This document shows positions 57,190-64,000 of a stretch of 64,000 bases of DNA, one piece after another. Position numbers and translations under genes: made by a program. Position 1 is the first letter of the stretch, and each line of letters opens with the position of its first letter. Under the pieces are notes generated by a model. That model saw only the letters and a program-made list of their open reading frames with translations, was not told the origin of the DNA and did no database searches. The stretch lies in NCBI GenBank assembly GCA_031763025.1, contig JASSKH010000002.1:248001-312000 (forward strand), in the 5' to 3' direction. Origin of the DNA: Macrocystis pyrifera (lineage: Eukaryota; Sar; Phaeophyceae; Laminariales; Laminariaceae).

Positions 57190-57294
57190 GTACGGGGGGC
57201 CATAGTAAATAGGACCAAATATTGTTAGTTATAATAGTGAACTATATAGGTTTTTATGTGTACGATAGGTCCTGTTAACTATGGTCCTCCGTAG
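57190..57294 (+). mobile_element. MITE family M, copy 11
   Basis: Ends GTACGGGGGGCCATAG and CTATGGTCCTCCGTAG with core AAATATTGTTAGTTATAATAG. It is about 60 bp upstream of copy 12. Confidence 0.88.
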
Positions 57295-57352
57295 TAGCAC
57301 ACCATTAGGCGTGCTGAATTGGGAGGTTGTCGGCACCTTGTGGGATTTGGTA

Positions 57353-57456
57353 TTACGGGGGACCATAGTAAACAGGACCCAAATGTTGTTGTAAAATTAT
57401 GTAGATATATACTTTTTTGTGTGTATCGTAAGTCCTACCAGGTATTTACTATGCCC
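57353..57456 (+). mobile_element. MITE family M, copy 12 (split by Gypsy)
   Basis: The left end TTACGGGGGACCATAG is intact. The right arm stops at TTTACTATGCCC, where the Gypsy LTR begins, and resumes at 63215 as GCCCCCCTGTATTAC. It also carries CCAGG plus duplicated TA (57436-57444) relative to siblings that read GTCCTATTTACTATGG. Confidence 0.88.
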
Positions 57457-57688
57457 TGTAGCCAAAAGATACCAAGCCGTGGAGGTTTCAGTGTAATCGC
57501 ATGTGTGAGTGGAGCAGTGGCCGGGGATCCTGTGTGATGTCCCCTAGCCACCTGGCTCGTGGTCCGATGAGGATCACTCCGTGATAATACAAGCTCTAAG
57601 AACAAGACTTACTGAGTGCGAGGCCAGCGAGACTGGTGGAGTCCCTCGCTGGAAGCCCTCTTGCTGATATCATCTGGCAGAGGCCATA
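57457..57688 (+). repeat. Gypsy 5' LTR
   Basis: 232 bp starting TGTAGCCAAAAGATACC and ending CAGAGGCCATA. If the true end is CA, the LTR is 230 bp and the flanking duplication is less clear. Confidence 0.93.
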
Positions 57689-57895
57689 ATATCTAGATAT
57701 TCGCGGAACTTCTGTTGGAGGAGTTTTCGGCTGCGGAGTATTGGGTCACAGCTGGGAAGGCAGTTGGCCCGTTGGACGGATCGAAACGGCTTGAAGCGCA
57801 CAGCAGGGGAGGACGCTCCGGGAGCTGGAGGACGCACAGGTCAGGCGGCAGTTTCTCCGTTATTACAGTAGAGTCCAGGTGGACTGCTGTGGATT

Positions 57896-60800
57896 ATGGC
57901 GCACACGGCAAGCACGCCGCTGGTGGTAGGGGAGTCTCTGACTCCACCGAAATACGGAGAGGTGTGGACCGAGCAGGCCTCTCGTGTTTTTTACGCAGCG
58001 TACCTCGATTATGAGGAACGGCTGCAGCTCGCCAACGCTCAGGGGGTGGTTCAGCACTCCAAAGTGAGCATGGGCCAGCTTATCCCCAATTACATTCATC
58101 GGTGTTTTGAGGGATTTTACAAGCATCAGACTACGATGACCGCCTCGGAGTTGTTGGACGCTGTTAGGCAGCACGCTGGTTACACAACCACCAGCAACAG
58201 ATTTGACACCTCGCGGGCGGCAGCGGACTTGCGTCGCGTTCTCTCAATGAGGCGCGATGAAAAGCAGGGCGGTGAAACATCCGTCAAAGACCGCGCGATG
58301 ATGGTAAACTCCGCTATGGAAAAGTATTTTGCGGAGAATCACGCGGTGCATGCCATGTACCGCGCGCAGGACCGTTCGTGGTTGCCCGGACCGGCGGAAT
58401 TTGTGAGCATGGCGTTGGTGGATGGCTTATGGCCGTCCGAGTTCAAAAAGTACGTAAAAGGTCAGCTAACGTACGCTGCAGGGTGGAAGAAGGACCCGGC
58501 ATTGGTCATGGACCAAATTTTTTCTGCTGCAGAACAGTGGAAATTCATCGAGGCGTATGGTCGGAAAGATGCTGCAGGGGCAGCTGAACCGCGACGCCAA
58601 CAGCAGCAGAAACCGAAACAGCAGCAGTCCGCGAAAAAGTCGTTTGTTCGCGTCTGTTTCGAGTGTGGTGATCCCAACCATTATGTTTCTGATTGCCCAA
58701 AAGCTCGCGGTGGCGGCACAGCTCCCAGCAGTGGTGGGCGCGGGTCGTCAGGGTATCGCGGGGGCCGCAATGGCGGCCGGGGCAGATTCAACCATGGACG
58801 CGGGCGCGGTGGCCGTGGTGGCAATCAATTGACAGCGGGCGGTGGAACTTCTGCTGTTGCTTCTTCAACTTCTGGTGCGCCAGCGGCAGGAGCCGCTGGG
58901 TCGGGATCTGGTTCGTCTGTTGCCGGCCGAGCTGTATACGTTGGAGGAGCTGGAACATCGGTGGGTGCTGCTGGAGCGAGAACTTCGCCATCCACCGAGC
59001 GGGCGGAGTCAGTGTCTGGTGCTGCTGCAGGGGCGGTAGCGCCGGAACCGTCTGTATATTCGACGTCTTGGTCGGGGTGGACCGCCGATTCTATTTCTTC
59101 GGCGCCGGCTGTAGGAGGGCAGCCATGGCGTCAGGTGACTCTTGGTACCGACCAGAGTTCAACGGCAGGTGAAGTGCCTGTCGATCGCAGCGCTGAGTGT
59201 TTACGCGCTGATCTCTCTTTGCCAGGGTCGGTTGGTTCGCTGATGGCGCGTGTGATCCTTGATTCGGGGTCGGCGCTCACGTCCATCGGTGTCGGCTTAC
59301 TTCAGCAGCTGTCTTCGCATTTCGGCGGCGCCGATCTGCAAATTCCGTTCGAAAATGGCCCGCAGCAGGCGAAAACCGCTACGGGTGTTTCAGTGATGGT
59401 CACGCACAAAACGGTGCCGATTGCCGTGAGTGTACGGACGCCGTGGGGAGCGGTGAAATTGGAGCCCATCACTTTCGCGGTCATGCCTGGTACAGATAAC
59501 GTCGTTCTGTTTGGCATGGCTACCATGAAAGCTCTTGGCATCGACGTCTACCGTGAAGCTCTGGAGAAGCTTCGCCCTCGCGCAGTGCCGGTATCGACCG
59601 GTGTGGAGACTCCGAGTTACCTTGCGGCGCGCAGAGTGACGGTTTCCGTGCGTGCTTTTCAGACCGAGGCTACGGTGGATGCTCCGGAGGACAAGGCGGT
59701 GGAACATTTGGTCGACCGGGGGCCAGACATGTTCATGGATCCGGAGGAGGAGCGGACGGCCCGAGAACGGGCGTTGGAGGACAGCGTGCAGCAGGCAGAG
59801 CAGAGTGGATTAAGCGTCGGCGGAGCAACCCGTTTGCGCGAAATTTTGGCTCGTCGCGTGGGTGCTTTTCGCCGTGCGCTGTGTGGTGATCCGCCAGCGC
59901 AAGTGGAGCCGATGCGAGTGCAGCTGAAGCAACAGGCGAAGCCTGTCAAGGCAACGCCACGTCGGTACGAACCGACGAAAAGGGACTGGCTCTCGAAGTG
60001 CATTGCTGCTTTGGTGTTTTTTGGCTTTGTCTACCACAACATTCAGGCGGTGTGGGCGAGTCCGGCGATGGCGGTGCCCAAGAAGGACTCTTTCCGTTTG
60101 GTGAGCGACTACTCGGCGGTGAACGCACAGGTGGAGAAGTCCCCGGGCGTCATGCCCAACCATGAAGACATGGGAGATCTGCTGGGGGCGCGTTTCTTCG
60201 GCAAGCTGGACCTACTTCAAGGGTACTGGCAGATGCCTTTGGCTCCGGAGGCGCAAGACGTCTTCACCATGGCGACAAGCGACGGTTTGTTCACGCCTAC
60301 CCGTGTTCCCCAAGGTGTTTTGAATGCGACTTCTTATTTCCAAGGTGTCATGACTGAAGTGTTGCGTGGTTTGGATTGCAAAGTTTGGGTCGATGACGTT
60401 TTCTTTTTCGCAGACACCGAAGAAGCTCTTCTGCAGCTGCTTGATGACATTCTTGAACGCCTGGAGAATGTTGGACTGTTTGTCGCCGCCCACAAGTGTA
60501 CCTTCTTCTCTCGTGAACTGGTCTGGTGTGGTAAGGTGTATTCCAATGGTGTCGTGTCCCATGACCCCGCTCGAGTGCAAGGTTTAAGTGAAATGCGTCG
60601 TCCCGAAAACGCTGGAGAACTAATGCAATTCTTGCAGGCTGTCAACTGGTTGCGTACATCGTTACCACGTTTAGCGGAAACGGTAGCACCGTTACGTGAT
60701 TTTTTGGAGGAGCTCCTTGTTGGGGCTACACGTCGGACTAAGCGAGTGGCGCGCAATCGTGTCATCAAGGATACCGCGTGGACGGAGGATCGGGTGCGGG

Positions 60801-62530
60801 CGTGGAATGCCGCACGGGGTTTGGTGGCGCAAGCAGTGCCGCTTCATCATCCTCGTCCCGGGTGCGTTGTTTTGATGTTTCCTGACGCTTCTGATTTCCA
60901 TTGGGGTAGTTTTCTCACCCAAGTGCCTGAACACGAATTTCGCAGTGGATTGGCGTTGGAAAGCATGTCTCACGAGCCTCTCGGATTTCTGAGTGGTTCG
61001 TTCACAGGTTCGCAGTTGCGCTGGGCGACTGTCGACAAAGAAGGTTTTGCGATCGTTAATACGTTCCGGAGGCTCGAATACCTGCTTTGGGGTGGTGTTC
61101 ATATCTTTACTGATCATCGAAACTTGCAGTACATTTTCAATCCGGAGAAGTGTGTCACGACGGTCACAAAGACCATGGCACAACGCCTAGAGAATTGGAA
61201 GGGTGTTTTAGGACAATACCGCTATGCAATCGAACACATCCCTGGCGATCGAAACTGTTGGGGGGATCTGTTGTCTCGTTGGGTCAAAGTTCCTACGGTG
61301 CCTGTTCGTTCGGTTGCCGTGCACAGCCCATGTAATGCTGACGATTCGCTTCCCGCATTGGATGTGATTCGTGCCTCGCAACAAAGGTCTGTCGCTCGTA
61401 TCGGCGTTGGTGTTCATGAATTTTCGACAACCTTCGGTCAAGCTACCTTGGCCGATGATGGTTTGTTTCGTGTGCGTGTTGGGGTGCGTGACGTCTTGTG
61501 GATTCCGCCGGATGATCTTGCTCTTCAAACTCGTTTGATGGTGTGCGCGCACATGCGCTCGGCTGGTCACCGTGGTGTGGCGCCGACTTTGTTTCGCCTG
61601 AAGGAATATTGTGTTTGGCCTCACATGGATTCTCAGGTTCGCGAATTCGTTCGCCAGTGTTTGCACTGTGTAGACACGCGTGCAGGTGCACTCATTCCTC
61701 GTCCCTACGGAGACACGGTGCATGGTACCGCTCCGGGAGAAGTGGTGCACTTTGATTTTTTGTATGTTGGCCACAGCGGGCCCGAAGGTAGCGATGGCCT
61801 GCCTGATGAGGATGGTTTCCGATATGTTTTGGTCATCATGGATGATTTGTCCAACTACGTGGCGTTGGAACCGGCCGAGGCTTGTACAGCCGAGGTCACA
61901 GCGAAGCATTTGCTAGCCTGGTGTAAGACTTTGGGGGTGCCGCGTGTGTGGGTGAGTGATACCGCCACGCATTTCAAGAACAGGGTGCTTGCTTTGTTGA
62001 GCGACGCGTTGCACATCGAACATCGTTTTGCTGTCGCTTACACGCCGTGGTCGAATGGTACGTGTGAACGCATGGTAAAAGAGGTGGTACGTGCTCTGCG
62101 TTCCATTCTGTCAGAACAGCGTCGTCAGGTTTCGGAGTGGGTTGATGTTTTGCCGGCCGCTCAGTGGGCCTTGAACACTTCGTTTCGTGAACGTTACCGA
62201 AGCACTCCGTACAGCGTGATGTTTGGGCGTGCTCCGCGTACCGATTTCTCGGCGCTCGTTTCTGAGTCTGATGGCAGGTGGAATGTTGACGTGATGAATG
62301 CTGACTTGTTGCGTGCGAACGTCCGTGAAGTCGTTGCAGAGCAGGAGAGATTTTGCGCCGATATTCGCGCAGCTGTTGCCGTGTCTCGCGACAACAAACG
62401 TAAACAGGCTCAGGGCCAGGTGGTGTTGCCAAAATTTGCGGTTGGTGATTTCGTGTTGTATGCTCGTGTTCGTCGGCAGGGGGTCACACCGAAATGTTGT
62501 CCACATGGACTGGTCCGTGGCGTGTGGTAG
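57896..62530 (+). CDS. Gag-Pol polyprotein of Ty3/Gypsy element
   Basis: 1544 codons from ATG 57896, about 210 bases after the LTR, to TAG. Gag-like region 1-240; CCHC zinc knuckle at 254-267 (CFECGDPNHYVSDC); an RGG-rich stretch after it; protease with DSG at 456-458; reverse transcriptase with FGKLDLLQGYWQMPL and VDD at 832-834; RNase H with Asp997; integrase zinc motif H1219, H1225, C1255, C1258; catalytic D1287, D1355, E1391 (D-67-D-35-E). All catalytic residues are present. The RT box is VWVDD, where most Gypsy RTs have YLDD or FIDD. The frame ends just before the conserved integrase GPW segment, so the last part is made only by a frameshift or was lost by a one-base change. Confidence 0.95.
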   Translation: MAHTASTPLVVGESLTPPKYGEVWTEQASRVFYAAYLDYEERLQLANAQGVVQHSKVSMGQLIPNYIHRCFEGFYKHQTTMTASELLDAVRQHAGYTTTSNRFDTSRAAADLRRVLSMRRDEKQGGETSVKDRAMMVNSAMEKYFAENHAVHAMYRAQDRSWLPGPAEFVSMALVDGLWPSEFKKYVKGQLTYAAGWKKDPALVMDQIFSAAEQWKFIEAYGRKDAAGAAEPRRQQQQKPKQQQSAKKSFVRVCFECGDPNHYVSDCPKARGGGTAPSSGGRGSSGYRGGRNGGRGRFNHGRGRGGRGGNQLTAGGGTSAVASSTSGAPAAGAAGSGSGSSVAGRAVYVGGAGTSVGAAGARTSPSTERAESVSGAAAGAVAPEPSVYSTSWSGWTADSISSAPAVGGQPWRQVTLGTDQSSTAGEVPVDRSAECLRADLSLPGSVGSLMARVILDSGSALTSIGVGLLQQLSSHFGGADLQIPFENGPQQAKTATGVSVMVTHKTVPIAVSVRTPWGAVKLEPITFAVMPGTDNVVLFGMATMKALGIDVYREALEKLRPRAVPVSTGVETPSYLAARRVTVSVRAFQTEATVDAPEDKAVEHLVDRGPDMFMDPEEERTARERALEDSVQQAEQSGLSVGGATRLREILARRVGAFRRALCGDPPAQVEPMRVQLKQQAKPVKATPRRYEPTKRDWLSKCIAALVFFGFVYHNIQAVWASPAMAVPKKDSFRLVSDYSAVNAQVEKSPGVMPNHEDMGDLLGARFFGKLDLLQGYWQMPLAPEAQDVFTMATSDGLFTPTRVPQGVLNATSYFQGVMTEVLRGLDCKVWVDDVFFFADTEEALLQLLDDILERLENVGLFVAAHKCTFFSRELVWCGKVYSNGVVSHDPARVQGLSEMRRPENAGELMQFLQAVNWLRTSLPRLAETVAPLRDFLEELLVGATRRTKRVARNRVIKDTAWTEDRVRAWNAARGLVAQAVPLHHPRPGCVVLMFPDASDFHWGSFLTQVPEHEFRSGLALESMSHEPLGFLSGSFTGSQLRWATVDKEGFAIVNTFRRLEYLLWGGVHIFTDHRNLQYIFNPEKCVTTVTKTMAQRLENWKGVLGQYRYAIEHIPGDRNCWGDLLSRWVKVPTVPVRSVAVHSPCNADDSLPALDVIRASQQRSVARIGVGVHEFSTTFGQATLADDGLFRVRVGVRDVLWIPPDDLALQTRLMVCAHMRSAGHRGVAPTLFRLKEYCVWPHMDSQVREFVRQCLHCVDTRAGALIPRPYGDTVHGTAPGEVVHFDFLYVGHSGPEGSDGLPDEDGFRYVLVIMDDLSNYVALEPAEACTAEVTAKHLLAWCKTLGVPRVWVSDTATHFKNRVLALLSDALHIEHRFAVAYTPWSNGTCERMVKEVVRALRSILSEQRRQVSEWVDVLPAAQWALNTSFRERYRSTPYSVMFGRAPRTDFSALVSESDGRWNVDVMNADLLRANVREVVAEQERFCADIRAAVAVSRDNKRKQAQGQVVLPKFAVGDFVLYARVRRQGVTPKCCPHGLVRGVW

Positions 62531-62904
62531 CAGCTGATCATGATCATGTGTACTCAGTTCAGAACATCGTTTCTGGGAAGGTGCATCAAGCTCACGTGGC
62601 TCGTTTACGATTTTATGCGGATGCGACGTTGAACGTCACCGCTGATCTGAAGGATGTTTTCCAACATTCCTTTGCGCAGGGTGAATGCCGCATGAATGCT
62701 TTGGTGCATGTGGCCGAAGATGATGCCAACGAGGTGATTGTCTTGGTCGATTGGGATGGTTTCGAAGCAGAGGAGCGCACGTGGGAGTCTTTGCGGTCGA
62801 TTTATTCTGCTGCGCCTGAATTCGTCGTGAAGGAATTGCGCAAATTACGGATGACCCGTGCGCTCAAGATTAAAATTGCTTCAGAGTTCAGCATTGATTT
62901 GTGA
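62494..62904 (+). CDS. integrase C-terminus with chromodomain, in -1 frame
   Basis: The frame overlaps the end of Gag-Pol by 37 bases and is shifted by -1. It begins with STWTGPWRVV, the usual integrase tail that follows the core, then VHQAHVARLR, and from about residue 62 a chromodomain (VIVLVDWDGFEAEERTWES). Such domains bind histone H3 methyl marks and direct integration to heterochromatin in other chromoviruses. The shift point is close to the five-G run at 62478-62482, so an indel there or a programmed shift are both possible. Confidence 0.88.
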   Translation: MLSTWTGPWRVVAADHDHVYSVQNIVSGKVHQAHVARLRFYADATLNVTADLKDVFQHSFAQGECRMNALVHVAEDDANEVIVLVDWDGFEAEERTWESLRSIYSAAPEFVVKELRKLRMTRALKIKIASEFSIDL

Positions 62905-62982
62905 TTTGCCGCATGCGATTTCGTCTTGGTTTTTTGGTTTTGTCAAGCTCGTTCGTGTCGAGTGAACTCGCTTTGGGGGTGC

Positions 62983-63214
62983 TGTAGCCAAAAGATACCA
63001 AGCCGTGGAGGTTTCAGTGTAATCGCATGTGTGAGTGGAGCAGTGGCCGGGGATCCTGTGTGATGTCCCCTAGCCACCTGGCTCGTGGTCCGATGAGGAT
63101 CACTCCGTGATAATACAAGCTCTAAGAACAAGACTTACTGAGTGCGAGGCCAGCGAGACTGGTGGAGTCCCTCGCTGGAAGCCCTCTTGCTGATATCATC
63201 TGGCAGAGGCCATA
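62983..63214 (+). repeat. Gypsy 3' LTR
   Basis: The same 232 bp as the 5' LTR. It is preceded by TTTGGGGGTGC, a weak purine tract. Confidence 0.93.
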
Positions 63215-63232
63215 GCCCCCCTGTATTACATT
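63215..63232 (+). mobile_element. right end of MITE copy 12
   Basis: GCCCCCCTGTATTAC aligns to the family end GGTCCCCCGTAATA, showing that the Gypsy element split this MITE. Confidence 0.7.
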
Positions 63233-63454
63233 GTGTGTGGGAGGGGGGTCCCGGGGTATGTGTAGATAAAGCGAAACTATATTGTGAAGTGCCTCCGATA
63301 CGATCGGCTCGACAGCCACCATCGGCCCACCTCATCACGCAGGGTTTTAACGTTACTGCTGATATGACGAGCCTTGATGATGGCCTCGACGCCAGACCTA
63401 GATATCCTGCTGCGTATGAGCAGGATACTCCATGGTTCAGATTTTCAGCATCTT

Positions 63455-63535
63455 TCAATATTGCAACATTCCAACATTTCAATATTGCAACATTCCAACA
63501 TTTCAATATTGCAACATTCCAACATTCCAACGTTT
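63455..63535 (+). repeat. 24-bp tandem repeat x 3
   Basis: Units of TTTCAATATTGCAACATTCCAACA, with the last one changed to an extra ACATTCC. Confidence 0.9.
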
Positions 63536-63629
63536 TAACAGGTTAGGAGCCTCGTTTTCTTGTTGGACATGTTGTTAGTATGGCTCACGCTACCGGCCCT
63601 CGAGTGCAGAGAAGGTGGCCATGCAGCAT

Positions 63630-63745
63630 TTCGTGAGTGGGTGGGTAATGCATTGGATGGGTGGGAAAGTGGGTGGGTATCAGTGGGTGGGTATCAGTGG
63701 GTGGATGAGTGGTGTGAGTAGGTGGATGAGTTCGTGAGTGTGTGA
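63630..63745 (+). repeat. GTGGGTGGGTATCA-type simple repeat
   Basis: Imperfect GTGGGT/GTGGAT/GTGAGT units, G-rich on the plus strand. Confidence 0.75.
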
Positions 63746-64000
63746 GTTGGGTCCACTATAACCCTTTTCGGACCTCAGAGAGGGAAGACGTGACAGTTTA
63801 AAACGCTGAATGCAGCCTCAGCCACTGCTTGGTTTCAGGGCGATGCGCTTTGACATTCGAACGAACGGCACAGCCACAAGACGTACAGCACGGACCGCAG
63901 CATGATCGCACTCGAACTCTCCCTACGCGCTCACATTAAAACTCCTCCTATAGGGATGACACGACCACGGCCTTCTGCCCTTTCATTGGTCGCGTTCAAT
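63746..64000. other. no gene recognised
   Basis: It contains AACCCTTTTCGGACC at 63760-63774, similar to the piggyBac-like MITE end, without a matching right end before the window closes. Confidence 0.4.

Larger units (their letters stand above)
57457..63214 (+). mobile_element. Ty3/Gypsy retrotransposon, full length, chromodomain type
   Basis: 5758 bp with 232-bp LTRs (57457-57688, 62983-63214) that I read as identical. GCCC flanks both ends and is a candidate 4-bp target duplication, if the LTR ends ...CCATA. Internally a gag-pol frame of 1544 codons is followed, after a -1 shift, by the integrase tail with a chromodomain. After the 5' LTR lies the palindrome ATATCTAGATAT rather than an obvious tRNA-binding site. 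The match of the LTRs implies a recent insertion. Confidence 0.95.

Noticed and set aside
62470..62490. Canonical -1 slippery heptamer
   Set aside because: CAGGGGGTC does not give the X XXY YYZ pattern in the zero frame.

Overview
The window is nuclear DNA of a eukaryote with GT-AG introns. It is repeat-rich and gene-poor and contains one 100-N scaffold gap. Ty3/Gypsy, Ty1/Copia and LINE fragments, hAT- and Tc1/mariner-type MITEs, a tRNA-derived SINE, long G/C homopolymers, CTG/GCT microsatellites and pentanucleotide satellites are packed together. No prokaryotic signal is present. The lineage cannot be fixed from the sequence alone. A stramenopile, perhaps a brown alga, is my best guess at low to moderate confidence, based on the retroelement style, intron style and repeat texture.

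Only one host gene is well supported. It is a three-exon gene at 22632-26574 for a 357-residue AIG1/GIMAP-like P-loop GTPase with a lysine-rich tail ending in the CaaX box CSVM. Intron phases agree at both junctions (1/1 and 0/0). Its first intron holds duplicated copies of the exon 1 end with its splice donor, and a three-deep stack of transposons. A second, weaker gene model (1596-4521) joins two exons with matching phase and ends in a very acidic C-terminus. In both genes the acceptor follows an interspersed repeat that ends in poly-C, so the repeat may supply the polypyrimidine tract.

Layout. 1-4.5 kb: scaffold gap, a TIR element, the acidic gene with R-A repeats in its intron. 4.5-6.2 kb: three degenerate tandem arrays. 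6-22 kb: MITEs (one family, 12 copies in the window), repeats R-B and R-C, a SINE, pentamer satellites, otherwise no genes. 22.6-26.6 kb: the GTPase gene. 26.6-30.8 kb: tandem and triplet repeats. 31.1-35.3 kb: a Copia element (minus strand) with both LTRs and a 5-bp target duplication, but no integrase; a 72-bp tandem array lies where protease and integrase should be. 35.7-36.3 kb: a hAT-type MITE with an 8-bp target duplication. 36.9 and 51.8 kb: two copies of a 562-bp LTR-like repeat, each next to TAACA...TGTTA palindromes, with a 1.7-kb array at 52.4-54.1 kb. 39.8-44.8 kb: a decayed Gypsy element (minus). 47.3-48.0 kb: a 5'-truncated LINE. 54.4-56.3 kb: tandem repeats and SINEs. 57.5-63.2 kb: a young Gypsy element with LTRs that read as identical, inserted inside a MITE.

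The most interesting sequence-level signal is the 9-mer TACCWGGTA. It occurs about 14 times exactly where about 0.5 is expected. In three or four cases a related repeat copy shows the same site without it, and the difference is CCWGG plus a duplicated TA. This is what the excision scar of a TA-targeting cut-and-paste transposon would look like.
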